A stretch of DNA of 64,000 bases from Gordonia sihwensis NBRC 108236. GTDB taxonomy: Bacteria > Actinomycetota > Actinomycetes > Mycobacteriales > Mycobacteriaceae. The first letter of the stretch is position 1; the number at the start of each line of letters is the position of its first letter. The translations under genes were made by a program, and so were the position numbers. The notes below the pieces were generated by a model. The model saw only the letters and a program-made list of their open reading frames with translations. It was not told the origin of the DNA and did no database searches. Shown here one piece after another: positions 30,947 through 41,653 of this stretch. The stretch covers positions 124,001 to 188,000 of the forward strand of contig NZ_BANU01000010.1 in the NCBI RefSeq assembly GCF_000333035.1, given 5' to 3'.

Positions 30947-32854
30947 GTGAGTACTCCAACAGCACGCGGGTCGTCGACCCGACCGCAGTCGCCGTCCACC
31001 GAGGGCATGCGCTCACCGGGCGCCGTCGTCGCACCCGAACGGGTCACGGGCGCGCAGTCCGTGGTCCGGTCGCTCGAAGAGCTCGGCGTGGAGGTCGTGT
31101 TCGGCATTCCCGGCGGCGCCGTGCTCCCGGTCTACGACCCCCTGCTCGACTCGCAGCGGGTCCGGCACGTGCTCGTCCGTCACGAGCAGGGCGCCGGACA
31201 CGCGGCCACCGGCTACGCACAGGTCGCCGGCCGTGCCGGCGTCATGATGGCGACGTCCGGCCCGGGCGCCACCAACCTGGTGACGCCGTTGGCCGACGCC
31301 CAGATGGACTCGGTCCCGGTGGTCGCGATCACCGGCCAGGTCGGGCGCTCGCTCATCGGCACCGACGGCTTCCAGGAAGCCGACATCTCCGGAATCACGA
31401 TGCCGATCACCAAGCACAACTTCCTGGTCAGCAGCGCGGCGGAGATCCCCCGGATCATCGCCGAGGCCTTCTACATCGCGGAGTCGGGCCGGCCCGGCGC
31501 GGTGCTCGTCGACATCCCGAAGGACATCCTGCAGGCGCAGACCACGTTCTCGTGGCCGCCGCAGTTCGAACTGCCCGGCTACCGTCCGGTCACCAAGCCG
31601 CACGGCAAGCAGATCCGTGAGGCCGCGCGGATGATCGCGCAGTCGAAGCGTCCCGTGCTGTACGTCGGCGGCGGCGTCATCAAGGCCGAGGCCTCCGAGG
31701 AGCTGCGTGAACTCGCCGAACTGACCGGCATCCCCGTCGTCACGACGCTGATGGCGCGCGGCGCGTTCCCCGACAGCCACGATCTGCACATGGGCATGCC
31801 CGGCATGCACGGCGCGGTCGGCGCCGTCGCCGCCCTGCAGCGCAGCGATCTGCTGATCACCCTCGGCGCCCGCTTCGACGACCGGGTCACCGGACAGCTC
31901 TCGTCCTTCGCTCCGGAGGCCAAGGTGATCCACGCCGACGTCGATCCGGCGGAGATCGGCAAGAACCGCGAGGTCGACGTCCCGATCGTCGGTGACGCCA
32001 AGGCCGTCATCGCCGACTTGATCGAGGCCATCCGCGCCGACCTCGCCGCGGGCGGGGCCAAGCCGGACATGGTCGACTGGTGGGAGTACCTGCGGGACAT
32101 CCGCAACACCTACCCGCTGAGCTACGACAAGCAGTCCGACGGCTCGTTGTCGCCGGAGTACGTCATCGAGCAGCTCGGCAAGGCCGCCGGCCCCGACGCC
32201 GTGTACGTCGCGGGCGTCGGCCAGCACCAGATGTGGGCCGCGCAGTTCGTCAAGTACGAGAAGCCGCGCACCTGGCTCAACTCGGGCGGCCTGGGAACGA
32301 TGGGCTACTCGGTTCCGGCGGCGATGGGCGCCAAGGCCGCGGCTCCGGACAAGGAGGTCTGGGCGGTCGACGGCGACGGATGTTTTCAGATGACCAATCA
32401 GGAGCTGGCCACCTGCGCCATCGAGGGCTTCCCGATCAAGGTCGCACTGATCAACAACGGCAATCTCGGCATGGTCCGTCAGTGGCAGACGCTGTTCTAC
32501 GACGAACGGTACTCGAACACCGATCTGGCGACGCACTCGCGGATGATCCCGGACTTCCTCAAGCTCGCCGAGGCGCTGGGCTGTGTCGCTTTCCGCGTGG
32601 AGCGCGAAGAGGACGTCGCACCGACGATCGCGAAGGCCCAGGAGATCAACGACCGCCCGGTGGTCATCGACTTCATCGTCGGCAAGGACGCCCAGGTGTG
32701 GCCGATGGTCGCCGCGGGCACCGGCAACGACGAGATCATGGCCGCGCGCGACATCCGGCCGCTGTTCGACGACGAGGAGTCGGCCGCCGACCCGGCGGAG
32801 ATCCACGACGCCATGATTCGTGAGCAGGCCACGAGCGAAGGGAACCAGCAGTGA
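30947..32854 (+). CDS. ilvB: Acetolactate synthase large subunit
   Basis: 635 residues from GTG 30947 with AGGATGAGGA upstream. A thiamine-diphosphate enzyme that makes acetolactate or acetohydroxybutyrate, the first common step of Val/Leu/Ile synthesis. E80 in [13 protein letters not shown] is the catalytic glutamate; [15 protein letters not shown] holds the ThDP-Mg binding motif; [11 protein letters not shown] and [15 protein letters not shown] are family signatures. The first ~35 residues are Ser/Pro/Thr-rich, as in other actinobacterial IlvB. It overlaps ilvN by 4 bases and is controlled by the attenuator upstream. Confidence 0.96.
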   Translation: MSTPTARGSSTRPQSPSTEGMRSPGAVVAPERVTGAQSVVRSLEELGVEVVFGIPGGAVLPVYDPLLDSQRVRHVLVRHEQGAGHAATGYAQVAGRAGVMMATSGPGATNLVTPLADAQMDSVPVVAITGQVGRSLIGTDGFQEADISGITMPITKHNFLVSSAAEIPRIIAEAFYIAESGRPGAVLVDIPKDILQAQTTFSWPPQFELPGYRPVTKPHGKQIREAARMIAQSKRPVLYVGGGVIKAEASEELRELAELTGIPVVTTLMARGAFPDSHDLHMGMPGMHGAVGAVAALQRSDLLITLGARFDDRVTGQLSSFAPEAKVIHADVDPAEIGKNREVDVPIVGDAKAVIADLIEAIRADLAAGGAKPDMVDWWEYLRDIRNTYPLSYDKQSDGSLSPEYVIEQLGKAAGPDAVYVAGVGQHQMWAAQFVKYEKPRTWLNSGGLGTMGYSVPAAMGAKAAAPDKEVWAVDGDGCFQMTNQELATCAIEGFPIKVALINNGNLGMVRQWQTLFYDERYSNTDLATHSRMIPDFLKLAEALGCVAFRVEREEDVAPTIAKAQEINDRPVVIDFIVGKDAQVWPMVAAGTGNDEIMAARDIRPLFDDEESAADPAEIHDAMIREQATSEGNQQ

Positions 32855-33351
32855 GCACCCATACTCTGAGCGTTCTGGTCGAAGACCGTCCGGGCGTGCT
32901 CGCCCGCGTCTCGGGCCTGTTCTCCCGGCGCGGATTCAACATCGAGTCCCTCGCCGTCGGTCCCACCGAGCTGAAGGGCATCTCGCGGATGACCATCATG
33001 GTCTCGGTGGAGGACTTCCCGCTGGAGCAGGTCACCAAGCAGCTCAACAAGCTCGTCAACGTGATCAAGATCGTGGAGCAGGAGCCGGCGAACTCGGTCT
33101 CCCGCGAACTGATGCTGATCAAGGTCCGCGCCGACGCGTCCAACCGGAGCGAAGTGATCGACGTGGTGAATCTGTTCCGCGCCAAGGTCGTCGACGTCTC
33201 ACCGGAGTCGGTGACCGTCGAGGCCACCGGAACCTCGGACAAGCTCGAGGCGCTCCTGCGGATGCTGGACCCGTACGGCATCCGGGAGATCGCGCAGTCG
33301 GGCGGTGTCACGCTCGGCCGCGGCCCCAAGAGCATGTCCGCCAACCGCTGA
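32851..33351 (+). CDS. ilvN: Acetolactate synthase small (regulatory) subunit
   Basis: 166 residues starting at GTG 32851, inside the ilvB stop (GTGA). An N-terminal ACT domain ([33 protein letters not shown]) binds valine for feedback inhibition; the C-terminal half ([10 protein letters not shown]...[17 protein letters not shown]) activates IlvB. Full length. ilvC follows after 118 bases. Confidence 0.95.
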   Translation: MSTHTLSVLVEDRPGVLARVSGLFSRRGFNIESLAVGPTELKGISRMTIMVSVEDFPLEQVTKQLNKLVNVIKIVEQEPANSVSRELMLIKVRADASNRSEVIDVVNLFRAKVVDVSPESVTVEATGTSDKLEALLRMLDPYGIREIAQSGGVTLGRGPKSMSANR

Positions 33352-33457
33352 CATCTCGAGCTCGGTTCGCCGAGTGAAGCGTCAGACCCCGGTCGCGGCC
33401 ACCGTCACACCGACGGGTTGAATGGTCACGACACACAACACAAATATTTCGTATTGA

Positions 33458-34483
<1,026 letters not shown>

Positions 34484-34514
34484 GTCTCAGCGGCCACCGC
34501 CGGCGCACCTCTTC

Positions 34515-34550
34515 GACGACCCCGCACCCGATCCCGGGTGCGGGGTCGTC
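34515..34550 (+). terminator. Terminator of the ilvBNC operon
   Basis: Perfect 16-base arms GACGACCCCGCACCCG (34515-34530) and CGGGTGCGGGGTCGTC (34535-34550) with a 4-base loop, 31 bases after the ilvC stop. GC-rich, without a T tract, as is common in actinobacteria. Confidence 0.88.
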
Positions 34551-34632
34551 CGCGTTCGCCGGCGGGATGCCCTCGCTACCATGCTGCGCAGTGCTGCGGC
34601 GACCGCGCGCGGCGACGAGAAGGGGAGAACAG

Positions 34633-35073
34633 ATGGGCGAAGTCCGGCATGAGGCAGTCATCGGGGCCCCACGCGAGGCGGTGTTCTCGTACGTGGACGA
34701 CTACCGGAACGTGCCCGAGTACATGTTCGGGGTCGGTCGGTTCACGCCGACCACCGAGGTGACACACGGCCAGGACTCCGAGTTCGAGACGGCCATCCGG
34801 GTCGGCCCGAAGGAATTGACGTCGACGGTGCGCTGTACCGAATGGATCGACGGACAACTGATCAGGCTCGAGTCGGTGAAGGGCTTCGGCGCCGACACCG
34901 CGTGGACGTTCGCCGACGGTGACGAGCCGGGTACCACCGTCCTCCGGGTCGTGTTCGGGTACACGCTGCCCGGCGGGCTCGCGGGCAAGGTGCTCGGCGG
35001 ACTGATCGGCCCCTTCGCCGAACAGGGCGTGAAGCATACGGAGGCGAAGATCAGGGCGGCCGTCGAGGACTGA
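34633..35073 (+). CDS. SRPBCC family protein (polyketide cyclase/START-like), copy 1
   Basis: 146 residues from ATG 34633 with AGGGGAG 6 bases upstream; the frame is open to 34567 but the extension is not conserved. It shows the helix-grip hallmark of the SRPBCC superfamily: REAVFSYVDDYRNVPEYMFGVGRFTP at the start and a long C-terminal helix (EQGVKHTEAKIRAAVED). These proteins bind hydrophobic ligands in a cavity. It is a tandem paralogue of the next gene, sharing FxYVDDYRNVP, GPKxLTST and LPGGLAGxxLG. The ligand is unknown. Confidence 0.85.
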   Translation: MGEVRHEAVIGAPREAVFSYVDDYRNVPEYMFGVGRFTPTTEVTHGQDSEFETAIRVGPKELTSTVRCTEWIDGQLIRLESVKGFGADTAWTFADGDEPGTTVLRVVFGYTLPGGLAGKVLGGLIGPFAEQGVKHTEAKIRAAVED

Positions 35074-35195
35074 CCGGCGGCGATCCCGGGGGGCGGATCA
35101 ACCTTGCCATCGGCGCATGGCATTGTGGTGTGCACAACATCGGGCACACCGCAATGCCCGTTCGACCGCAACCGATCGATCCCCAGGAGTCACCA

Positions 35196-35645
35196 ATGCC
35201 GGGAGTTCGCCAGACCGTGACCACCGAGGCGTCGCGCGACCGCGTGTTCGCGTACGTCGACGATTACCGAAACGTTCCGAGCTGGATGTTCGGCGTCACC
35301 CGGTTCACACCCGTCACCGACCACACGTCCGGGCTCGGCGCCACGTACGAGGCCTGCATGAAGATCGGTCCGAAGAACCTCACATCCACCCTTCGGGTCA
35401 CCGAGTGGGTGGAGAACGAGTGCGTCGTCCTCACCTCCATCGCCGGCTTCGACGTGCGGACCGGCTGGCGGTTCGCCGACGGCGCCGACGGGCAGACCGT
35501 GGTGGATGTGAACTTCGACTACGACCTGCCGGGCGGCCTGGCGGGCAGGGCGCTCGGTGCGATCATCGAGCCCGTCGTCGGCCAGGCGGTGAGGCAGACC
35601 GAGGCGGCGCTCCGGGCCGCGGTGGAGAGCAGCGACGCCGCCTGA
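35196..35645 (+). CDS. SRPBCC family protein, copy 2
   Basis: 149 residues from ATG 35196, CAGGAG 8 bases upstream. Same fold and motifs as the preceding gene (RVFAYVDDYRNVPSWMFGVTRFTP, KIGPKNLTSTLRVTEW, DLPGGLAGRALGAIIEP), so the pair arose by tandem duplication and has diverged. The 122-base gap between them contains no obvious terminator, so they may be co-transcribed. No catalytic residue or ligand can be named. A strong hairpin follows the stop. Confidence 0.85.
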   Translation: MPGVRQTVTTEASRDRVFAYVDDYRNVPSWMFGVTRFTPVTDHTSGLGATYEACMKIGPKNLTSTLRVTEWVENECVVLTSIAGFDVRTGWRFADGADGQTVVDVNFDYDLPGGLAGRALGAIIEPVVGQAVRQTEAALRAAVESSDAA

Positions 35646-35667
35646 GCGCGCGCACCGGCACAGACAG

Positions 35668-35706
35668 ACGTCGGGCCCCGAGACGGAAGGTCTCGGGGCC
35701 CGGCGT
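35668..35706. terminator. Bidirectional terminator between SRPBCC copy 2 and the serine protease
   Basis: Perfect 13-base arms CGGGCCCCGAGAC (35672-35684) and GTCTCGGGGCCCG (35690-35702) with loop GGAAG; flanking GACG/CGTC extends the stem with one mismatch. It lies between convergent genes. Confidence 0.85.
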
Positions 35707-35727
35707 CGTTTCGTCGGCTGCTTCGGG

Positions 35728-36393
35728 CTACACCGGCTTGAAGTTGTTGTAGCCGATCTTGTTGAGCCGGTTCAGGATCGTCTTGGCGTTGGTCCCGGTC
35801 TCCGGTCCCAGGCACGACAGGAAGTAGTAGGCGTTGACCATGCCGACCAGCTGATCTCCGACCACCACGGGGCTGCCCGAATCGCCCTCGATGACGCACA
35901 TCTGGCTGAAGTGCGAGGTGCCGTCGGAGAACCAGGTGACGCCGCAGGTGTTGCCGGTGGTGCGACCTTCCTTGCACAGGATGGTCGGGAACTGGACCGG
36001 GGTGGTGTTGACCTTGCGGATCGTGACACCGCGCACGGTGCGCGTCGGAGCGACGTTCGAGTTGAGCGCGATCACCGCGACGTCGATGTCCGACGCCGAG
36101 TAGACGACCGTGCCGATCTGGCCGCGGCTCTGGAAGCTCTCCGAGATCACTCGCTGACCGGGCTTGCCGCAGTGGCCGGCGGTGACGGCGATGAGCTGTC
36201 CCTTTCGCGGCCCGGTGGTCGGACGGCCCACGGTGGTCACCGTGCACGCCGCCGCGCTGTTCCCTCCCTTGAGGACGAGGATCCCGGACCCGCCGCCGAG
36301 CGGAACCTTGGGTGCGGCATCGGCGGTACCGACTCCGACCAGTGACAACAGGCCGGCGGCGAGAACCGCGAGCAGCACCGTCAACTTCTTCAT
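35728..36393 (-). CDS. Secreted trypsin-like (S1) serine protease
   Basis: 221 residues. A signal peptide covers residues 1-26 (MKKLTVLLAVLAAGLL...GTADA). The catalytic triad is visible: H74 in VTAGHC, D104 in DIDVAVI and S172 in GDSGSP. Cysteine pairs are likely at C50/C75, C140/C150 and C166 with the C-terminal SCLG. It is a minimal chymotrypsin fold with no pro-region of streptogrisin size and no PDZ domain. It would act outside the cell. It faces away from serA with 277 bases between, in which no clear operator was seen. The target is unknown. Confidence 0.88.
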   Translation of the reverse strand: MKKLTVLLAVLAAGLLSLVGVGTADAAPKVPLGGGSGILVLKGGNSAAACTVTTVGRPTTGPRKGQLIAVTAGHCGKPGQRVISESFQSRGQIGTVVYSASDIDVAVIALNSNVAPTRTVRGVTIRKVNTTPVQFPTILCKEGRTTGNTCGVTWFSDGTSHFSQMCVIEGDSGSPVVVGDQLVGMVNAYYFLSCLGPETGTNAKTILNRLNKIGYNNFKPV

Positions 36394-36670
36394 TGCATCT
36401 CCGCTCAGTACTTGTCGAGGCCGCGTATGTCTTCACGGGCGACGTGCCTACCTTAAGTGCCCTCCGGGGCAACGCCCAATGCCCGCCTCAGATACCGCTG
36501 CAGTTGTGACGGAAATGAGACGACGTCAGCAATGTACACGCGCCCAGGTGTCGGGCACCACATTCGCATCGGGGCGGATGTGCCCGCGCGGCGCCGGGGA
36601 ATTACGATGGCGGGGCAAGTCTTGGGTGCCGGACCTGGCACTCTTCACCGGAAGAAACCTGGAGAATGCA

Positions 36671-38266
36671 GTGACCGAAAGCGGCCGTCCAGTTGTCCTC
36701 ATCGCTGACAAGCTCGCCCCCTCGACGGTGGAAGCCCTCGGCTCCGACGTCGAGGTGCGCTGGGTAGACGGCCCTGATCGCCCGAAGCTGCTCGAAGCAG
36801 TGGTCGACGCCGACGCCATTCTGGTGCGTTCGGCGACCACCGTGGACGCCGAAGTCCTCGATGCGGGTAAGAATCTGAAGATCATCGCTCGCGCAGGCGT
36901 CGGCCTGGACAACGTCGACGTGCCGTCGGCCACTGAGCGCGGCGTCATGGTCGTCAACGCTCCCACGTCCAACATCCATTCGGCGGCCGAGCATGCGATC
37001 GCCCTGCTGATGTCGACTGCTCGTCAGGTCCCGGCCGCCGACGCCACGCTCAAGGAACACACCTGGAAGCGCTCGTCGTTCTCCGGCGTGGAGGTCTTCG
37101 ACAAGACCGTCGGCGTCATCGGGCTCGGCCGCATCGGTCAGCTGGTCGCCCAGCGACTGGCCGCCTTCGAGGCCAAGATCATCGCGTACGACCCCTACGC
37201 CTCGGCGGCCCGTGCGGCACAGCTGGGCATCGAGCTGGTCGGCCTCGACGAACTCCTCGAACGCGCCGACTTCATCACCATCCACCTGCCCAAGACCAAG
37301 GAGACCGCTGGCCTCATCGGCGCCGAGCAGCTCGCCAAGGTCAAGGACGGCGTCATCATCGTCAATGCCGCTCGCGGCGGGCTGATCGACGAGCAGGCCC
37401 TGGCCGACGCCATCAAGGCCGGCAGGGTCCGCGGCGCGGGCCTGGACGTCTTCGACTCCGAGCCCTGCACCGACTCCCCGCTGTTCGACCTCGACCAGGT
37501 CGTCGTGACGCCGCATCTCGGCGCCTCCACCGCCGAGGCCCAGGACCGCGCGGGCACCGACGTCGCCGCCAGTGTGAAGCTGGCGCTGGCCGGACACTTC
37601 GTGCCGGACGCGGTGAACATCACGGGCGGTCCGGTCGACGACGAGGTGGCGCCGTGGCTGGAGCTGTCGCGCAAGCTCGGCGTCCTGGCCGGCGTCGTCG
37701 CGGGCGGCATGCCGACCAACCTGACCGTCGAGGTGCGCGGCGAACTCGCCGCCAGCCCGGTCGACGTGCTCGGCCTCTCGGCGCTGCGCGGACTGTTCTC
37801 GGCCGTCGTCGACGAGCCGGTCACCTTCGTGAACGCCCCGGCAGTCGCCGGTGAGCGCGGCGTGAGCCACGACGTCGTCACCGAGACCGAGAGCCCCAAC
37901 CACCGCAGCCAGGTGGACGTGCGCGCGGTCTTCGCCGACGGCAGCATCGTCAACGTCGCCGGAACGCTGACCGGACCGCAGCAGGTTCAGAAGATCGTGA
38001 ACATCAACGGCCGTAACTTCGACCTCCGCGCCGAGGGCCGCAACCTGCTCGTGAGCTACGCCGACCAGCCCGGTTCGCTCGGCAAGATCGGCACCGTGCT
38101 CGGTGACGCCGGTGTCGACATCATCGCCGCCGCCCTGGCCCAGGACGTGGAGGGCAACGGCGCGACCATGATCCTGCGGCTCGACCGCGAACTCGACGAC
38201 GCGCTGGTCGCGGCGGTCGGCGACGCCGTCTCGGCCACCCTCATCAAGCAGGTGGACCTGTCGTGA
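36671..38266 (+). CDS. serA: D-3-phosphoglycerate dehydrogenase
   Basis: 531 residues, the long mycobacterial type. It oxidises 3-phosphoglycerate, the first step of serine synthesis. Start GTG 36671 has GGAG (36661-36664) 6 bases upstream; the frame is open 500 bases further but non-conserved. Order: substrate domain, NAD Rossmann domain with [17 protein letters not shown], catalytic Arg in NAARGGLID, Glu in [13 protein letters not shown] and His in [10 protein letters not shown]; then the intervening domain (about 315-450) and a C-terminal ACT domain ([26 protein letters not shown]) for serine feedback. It overlaps leuB by 4 bases. Confidence 0.95.
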   Translation: MTESGRPVVLIADKLAPSTVEALGSDVEVRWVDGPDRPKLLEAVVDADAILVRSATTVDAEVLDAGKNLKIIARAGVGLDNVDVPSATERGVMVVNAPTSNIHSAAEHAIALLMSTARQVPAADATLKEHTWKRSSFSGVEVFDKTVGVIGLGRIGQLVAQRLAAFEAKIIAYDPYASAARAAQLGIELVGLDELLERADFITIHLPKTKETAGLIGAEQLAKVKDGVIIVNAARGGLIDEQALADAIKAGRVRGAGLDVFDSEPCTDSPLFDLDQVVVTPHLGASTAEAQDRAGTDVAASVKLALAGHFVPDAVNITGGPVDDEVAPWLELSRKLGVLAGVVAGGMPTNLTVEVRGELAASPVDVLGLSALRGLFSAVVDEPVTFVNAPAVAGERGVSHDVVTETESPNHRSQVDVRAVFADGSIVNVAGTLTGPQQVQKIVNINGRNFDLRAEGRNLLVSYADQPGSLGKIGTVLGDAGVDIIAAALAQDVEGNGATMILRLDRELDDALVAAVGDAVSATLIKQVDLS

Positions 38267-39291
38267 GCCAGGGCAAGCCGATGAGACTCGCTGTCATCCC
38301 CGGTGACGGGATCGGACCCGAGGTGGTCGACCAGGCGCTTCGCGTGCTGCGCAAGCTGCACCCCGACGTCGAGACCACCGAATACGACTTCGGTGCACGC
38401 CGCTACCACGCGACCGGTGAACTGCTCACCGACGAGGACATCGCCTCGCTGCGTGAGCACGATGCGATCCTGCTGGGCGCCATCGGTGACCCGTCGGTCC
38501 CGTCGGGCACGCTGGAACGCGGCTTCCTGCTGAAGATGCGGTTCATTCTCGATCATCACGTCAACCTGCGGCCGTCGGTGCTCTACGAGGGCGTCGCCTC
38601 GCCGCTCGCAGGCGATCCGAAGATCGATTTCGTCGTGGTCCGCGAAGGCACCGAGGGGCCGTACACGGGCAACGGCGGCGCGATCCGGGTGGGCACACCG
38701 CACGAGGTGGCGACCGAGGTCAGTGTCAACACCCGGTTCGGCATCGAGCGCGTGATCCGCGACGCCTTCGCTCGCGCGCAGTCCCGGCGCAAGAAGCTGA
38801 CGCTGGTGCACAAGAACAACGTGCTCACCTTCGCCGGCGGCATGTGGACCCGTGCGGTCGAGGAGATCGGCAAGGAGTTCCCCGAGGTCGCGACGGACTA
38901 CATTCACGTCGACGCGGCGACCATCTACATGGTCACCGACCCGGGGCGCTTCGACGTGATCGTCACCGACAACCTCTTCGGCGACATCATCACCGACCTG
39001 GCGGCGGCGGTGTCCGGCGGCATCGGCCTGGCGGCGTCGGGCAACATCGACGCCACTCGCGCCAACCCGTCGATGTTCGAGCCGGTGCACGGCAGCGCGC
39101 CCGACATCGCCGGACAGAACATCGCGGACCCCACCGCGGCCATTCTGTCCGTGGCACTGCTGCTCCGCCACCTGGGCGACGATGAGGGCGCGGCACGCGT
39201 GGAGAAGGCCGTCGCGGCCGATGTGGCGACCCGCGGATCCTCCCGCGGTTCCACCTCGGAGGTCGGCGACCGCATCCTCGCCGGCGTCTGA
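38263..39291 (+). CDS. leuB: 3-isopropylmalate dehydrogenase
   Basis: 342 residues, the short actinobacterial type. It oxidatively decarboxylates 3-isopropylmalate in leucine synthesis, using NAD and a divalent cation. Start GTG 38263 overlaps the serA stop (GTGA). Signatures: [13 protein letters not shown], the substrate arginines around [31 protein letters not shown], and the metal/NAD site [24 protein letters not shown] and [21 protein letters not shown]. Its grouping with serA rather than leuCD (14 kb away) is the same as in M. tuberculosis. Confidence 0.95.
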   Translation: MSQGKPMRLAVIPGDGIGPEVVDQALRVLRKLHPDVETTEYDFGARRYHATGELLTDEDIASLREHDAILLGAIGDPSVPSGTLERGFLLKMRFILDHHVNLRPSVLYEGVASPLAGDPKIDFVVVREGTEGPYTGNGGAIRVGTPHEVATEVSVNTRFGIERVIRDAFARAQSRRKKLTLVHKNNVLTFAGGMWTRAVEEIGKEFPEVATDYIHVDAATIYMVTDPGRFDVIVTDNLFGDIITDLAAAVSGGIGLAASGNIDATRANPSMFEPVHGSAPDIAGQNIADPTAAILSVALLLRHLGDDEGAARVEKAVAADVATRGSSRGSTSEVGDRILAGV

Positions 39292-39306
39292 CGACGATCC
39301 GTCTGC

Positions 39307-39340
39307 GAACGGCCCCGGCGCCTGCGCGTCGGGGCCGTTC
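39307..39340 (+). terminator. Terminator of serA-leuB
   Basis: Perfect 11-base arms GAACGGCCCCG (39307-39317) and CGGGGCCGTTC (39330-39340), followed by CTCTCTC, 15 bases after the leuB stop. Confidence 0.82.
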
Positions 39341-39386
39341 CTCTCTCGCGGGTCAGGTACCGGGTTCCGGCGATCGCTCGGCTACC

Positions 39387-40343
39387 GTGACGAGTATGAG
39401 TGAATCTGCCCGGCGGACGATCGGACCGCTGGTTGTGCTGCTGGTGGGTGTCGTCGGGTGCGCACTGCTCGCGATCTGGTCCTCGGATCTGCCGGATCGG
39501 GTGGCCTCGCACTTCGGCGCCGACGGCGCCGACGGATTCTCGTCGATCACCGAGTTGATCGTGCTCACGGCGGCGACCGCCGTGGTCGGCGCCGTGATCG
39601 CGGGGGTCGGCGCCTTCGTGGTGAAGGAGCCGGTCACCTCGCGGATCGTGACCGGGATCGGAACCGGAACCGCGACCTTCGTGATCGCGGTGACGATCTG
39701 GATCACCGGCCGCCAGCGAGGGCTCGACGACGCATCGTCGGCGACGTCACCGGTCTGGCTGACGGCGGTCTGCGGCGTCGGTGCCTTGGTTCTCGCGGTC
39801 GCCGTCGCCTTCGCCACGCCGGTCCGGCCGGTCGGATACGGTCGCACGGCCCCCGTGGGCGAGGTGCCGGTCGCCCACGACGGGCAGCGCAGCTGGACGG
39901 GAACGGCGTCCGTGGGCGCGGGTGGCCTGGTGACCGTCGGAGCGGCCGTCGCCGTGCTGTGCGGGCTGGGCGTGGTGATGGCGAACTGGTATCTGCTCGG
40001 TGTGGCGGTGCTGGTCGCCGCCGTCGGGCTGGCATTGACCGGTTCGATACAGGTGAGCGTGTCCGAGGACGGCTTCAGGGCGGCGAGTCGGATCGGCTGG
40101 CCGGTGATCGCCATGCCGATCTCGGAGATCCGGCGCGCCGAGGTCGTGGAGGTCAACGCGCTCCGTGACTTCGGCGGCTGGGGTTACCGGGTCTCGGGTC
40201 GGCGGAATCTGCGCGGTGCCAAGGGGTTCGTGCTGCGGTCAGGTCAGGCGCTGCTGGTGGTCGGTGACGACCGTCGCGAGGTGGTCGTGGTCGACGGCGC
40301 CGCCGACGCCGCGGGCGTCCTCAACGCACTGGTGTCTCGCTGA
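39387..40343 (+). CDS. DUF1648-containing integral membrane protein
   Basis: 318 residues from GTG 39387, or 315 from ATG 39396, which is equally likely. Transmembrane segments near residues 10-30, 55-78, 88-107, 122-142, 172-190 and 192-210 are followed by a soluble PH-like tail. The first loop has the DUF1648 signature DLPDRVASHFGADGADGF. Such proteins are often linked to SdpI-like immunity or sensing, but no partner is present here. Function is unknown. The end overlaps the convergent MFS gene by 23 bases. Confidence 0.75.
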   Translation: MTSMSESARRTIGPLVVLLVGVVGCALLAIWSSDLPDRVASHFGADGADGFSSITELIVLTAATAVVGAVIAGVGAFVVKEPVTSRIVTGIGTGTATFVIAVTIWITGRQRGLDDASSATSPVWLTAVCGVGALVLAVAVAFATPVRPVGYGRTAPVGEVPVAHDGQRSWTGTASVGAGGLVTVGAAVAVLCGLGVVMANWYLLGVAVLVAAVGLALTGSIQVSVSEDGFRAASRIGWPVIAMPISEIRRAEVVEVNALRDFGGWGYRVSGRRNLRGAKGFVLRSGQALLVVGDDRREVVVVDGAADAAGVLNALVSR

Positions 40344-41541
40344 TCCGGGGAGTGCGGTCGCGGGGCACGAGGGGGATCGCGATGACGGGTGCGATCGCCG
40401 CGACGGCGAAGGCGGCCGAGTAGCCCGCTGCCTCGATCAGCGCGCCGAGCACGGGCGTGCTCGCCGCGGTCGTGACGTACTGGGCGGTGTTCTGCACCCC
40501 GAGGGCGCGGCCGCTCCACGACGGCCCGGCGAACTCGGCGATCGCCGTGAACGCCAGTCCGTTGTCGGCCACCGAACTCACCGTCGCGACCACCATCACC
40601 GCCGCGGCCAGCGGAGAACCGATCCAGTCGGTCAGCGCCAGCAGCGCGGTTCCGGCTCCCGCGGCCACGGCGATCACCCGGATCGGTCGCATCCTCGATC
40701 CCCAGACGTCGGATATCCGGCCGGCTGCGATGCGTCCCAGCGCGCCGACCACCTGCGTGGCGGTGACCAGGACTCCGGCGCTCAGAGGCGACCACCCGTG
40801 CCCGACGATCAACCATGCCGGAACGAAGGTCCACAGCATCGACTGCGGGATCACCAGCAGGACGCTCACCGCGTGGACCCGCTGCAGAAATGTCGCCCCG
40901 CGATACGGATTCGCCGACGAGTCCGAACCGGCGCCGCGTCCGATCGGCGGATCGATGATCCCGAAGATCACGGCGATCAGCCCGAGCGCGGTGACGGCGA
41001 CCGGCACCGCGAAGGCCGCCGTCAGTCCGGCCCGTGCGGCGAGCACCGGCATGGTGAGCGCGCAGACGGCGATGCCCAGCGGCTGCGCCATCTGCCGGAT
41101 GCCCATCGCGGTGCCGCGCGAGGAGGCCGGGAACCATCCGACCACGATCCGTCCACTCGCACCGTTCGCCGCGCCCGCGCCCAGCCCGCCCACCAGCAGG
41201 GCCGCGGCCAGCGCGGTGAAACCCGCGCCCGCCGCCGCGGCGGCCAGTGCGCCGATCGTTCCGGCCAGAGTGATCAGCAGGGAGACCGTCAGGACTCGGC
41301 GCTCGCCGAAGCGGTCCAGCGCCGCACCCCAGACGATGATCGTGAGGGTCAGGCCGATCGTCGGGATCGCCGCGAGCGTGGCCGCCGACGAGAGCGACAT
41401 TCCCTGCGACCGATGCAGTTCCGGAATCACATAGGCCACTCCGGATGTGGCGCACGTCGTAGTCATCGCCGCCAGGAGCGAGCAGGCGAGCATCGTCCAC
41501 GCTCTGACATCGGAGATGGATTCGGTGCGTCCCGGCATCAT
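40321..41541 (-). CDS. MFS transporter (Rv2994-like)
   Basis: 406 residues, 12 predicted transmembrane helices. The cytoplasmic loop 2-3 motif reads GAALDRFGERRVL, and the second half has GRIAAGRISDVWGSR. It starts with tandem ATG codons (41541 and 41538). In M. tuberculosis an MFS gene stands at the same place, between leuB and the FAA hydrolase. The substrate is unknown; the divergent FAA hydrolase suggests a small organic acid, which is inference only. The start region is preceded by a strong 14-bp hairpin and short TCAC/GTGA dyads in the divergent gap. Confidence 0.83.
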   Translation of the reverse strand: MMPGRTESISDVRAWTMLACSLLAAMTTTCATSGVAYVIPELHRSQGMSLSSAATLAAIPTIGLTLTIIVWGAALDRFGERRVLTVSLLITLAGTIGALAAAAAGAGFTALAAALLVGGLGAGAANGASGRIVVGWFPASSRGTAMGIRQMAQPLGIAVCALTMPVLAARAGLTAAFAVPVAVTALGLIAVIFGIIDPPIGRGAGSDSSANPYRGATFLQRVHAVSVLLVIPQSMLWTFVPAWLIVGHGWSPLSAGVLVTATQVVGALGRIAAGRISDVWGSRMRPIRVIAVAAGAGTALLALTDWIGSPLAAAVMVVATVSSVADNGLAFTAIAEFAGPSWSGRALGVQNTAQYVTTAASTPVLGALIEAAGYSAAFAVAAIAPVIAIPLVPRDRTPRISETPVR

Positions 41542-41560
41542 CGGCCTCCCGGTCGATCGG

Positions 41561-41600
41561 GTGAGACGCTGCGCCTTTGCGCTAGCGTCTCACATAGTGA
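41561..41600. promoter_or_regulatory. Hairpin and dyad in the MFS/FAA hydrolase divergent region
   Basis: GTGAGACGCTGCGC (41561-41574) pairs with GCGC-t-AGCGTCTCAC (41579-41593), giving a 14-bp stem with one bulge and a CTTT loop. It is adjoined by TCAC-ATA-GTGA (41590-41600), and a further TTTCAC lies at 41609-41614. The element is 20 bases upstream of the MFS ATG. A GntR- or TetR-type operator or an RNA leader structure are both possible; no regulator gene is adjacent. Confidence 0.45.
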
Positions 41601-41653
41601 TATATCCGTTTCACATTCTAGAACTGTCCGACTCGTGCGTTAGCCTTGGGGCT

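Noticed and set aside
36164-36670. N-terminal extension of the serA frame
   Set aside because: Antisense to the protease gene; GTG 36671 has a good ribosome site and gives the usual SerA length.
36394-36670. Riboswitch before serA
   Set aside because: No recognisable conserved aptamer core or terminator in the 277-base divergent gap.
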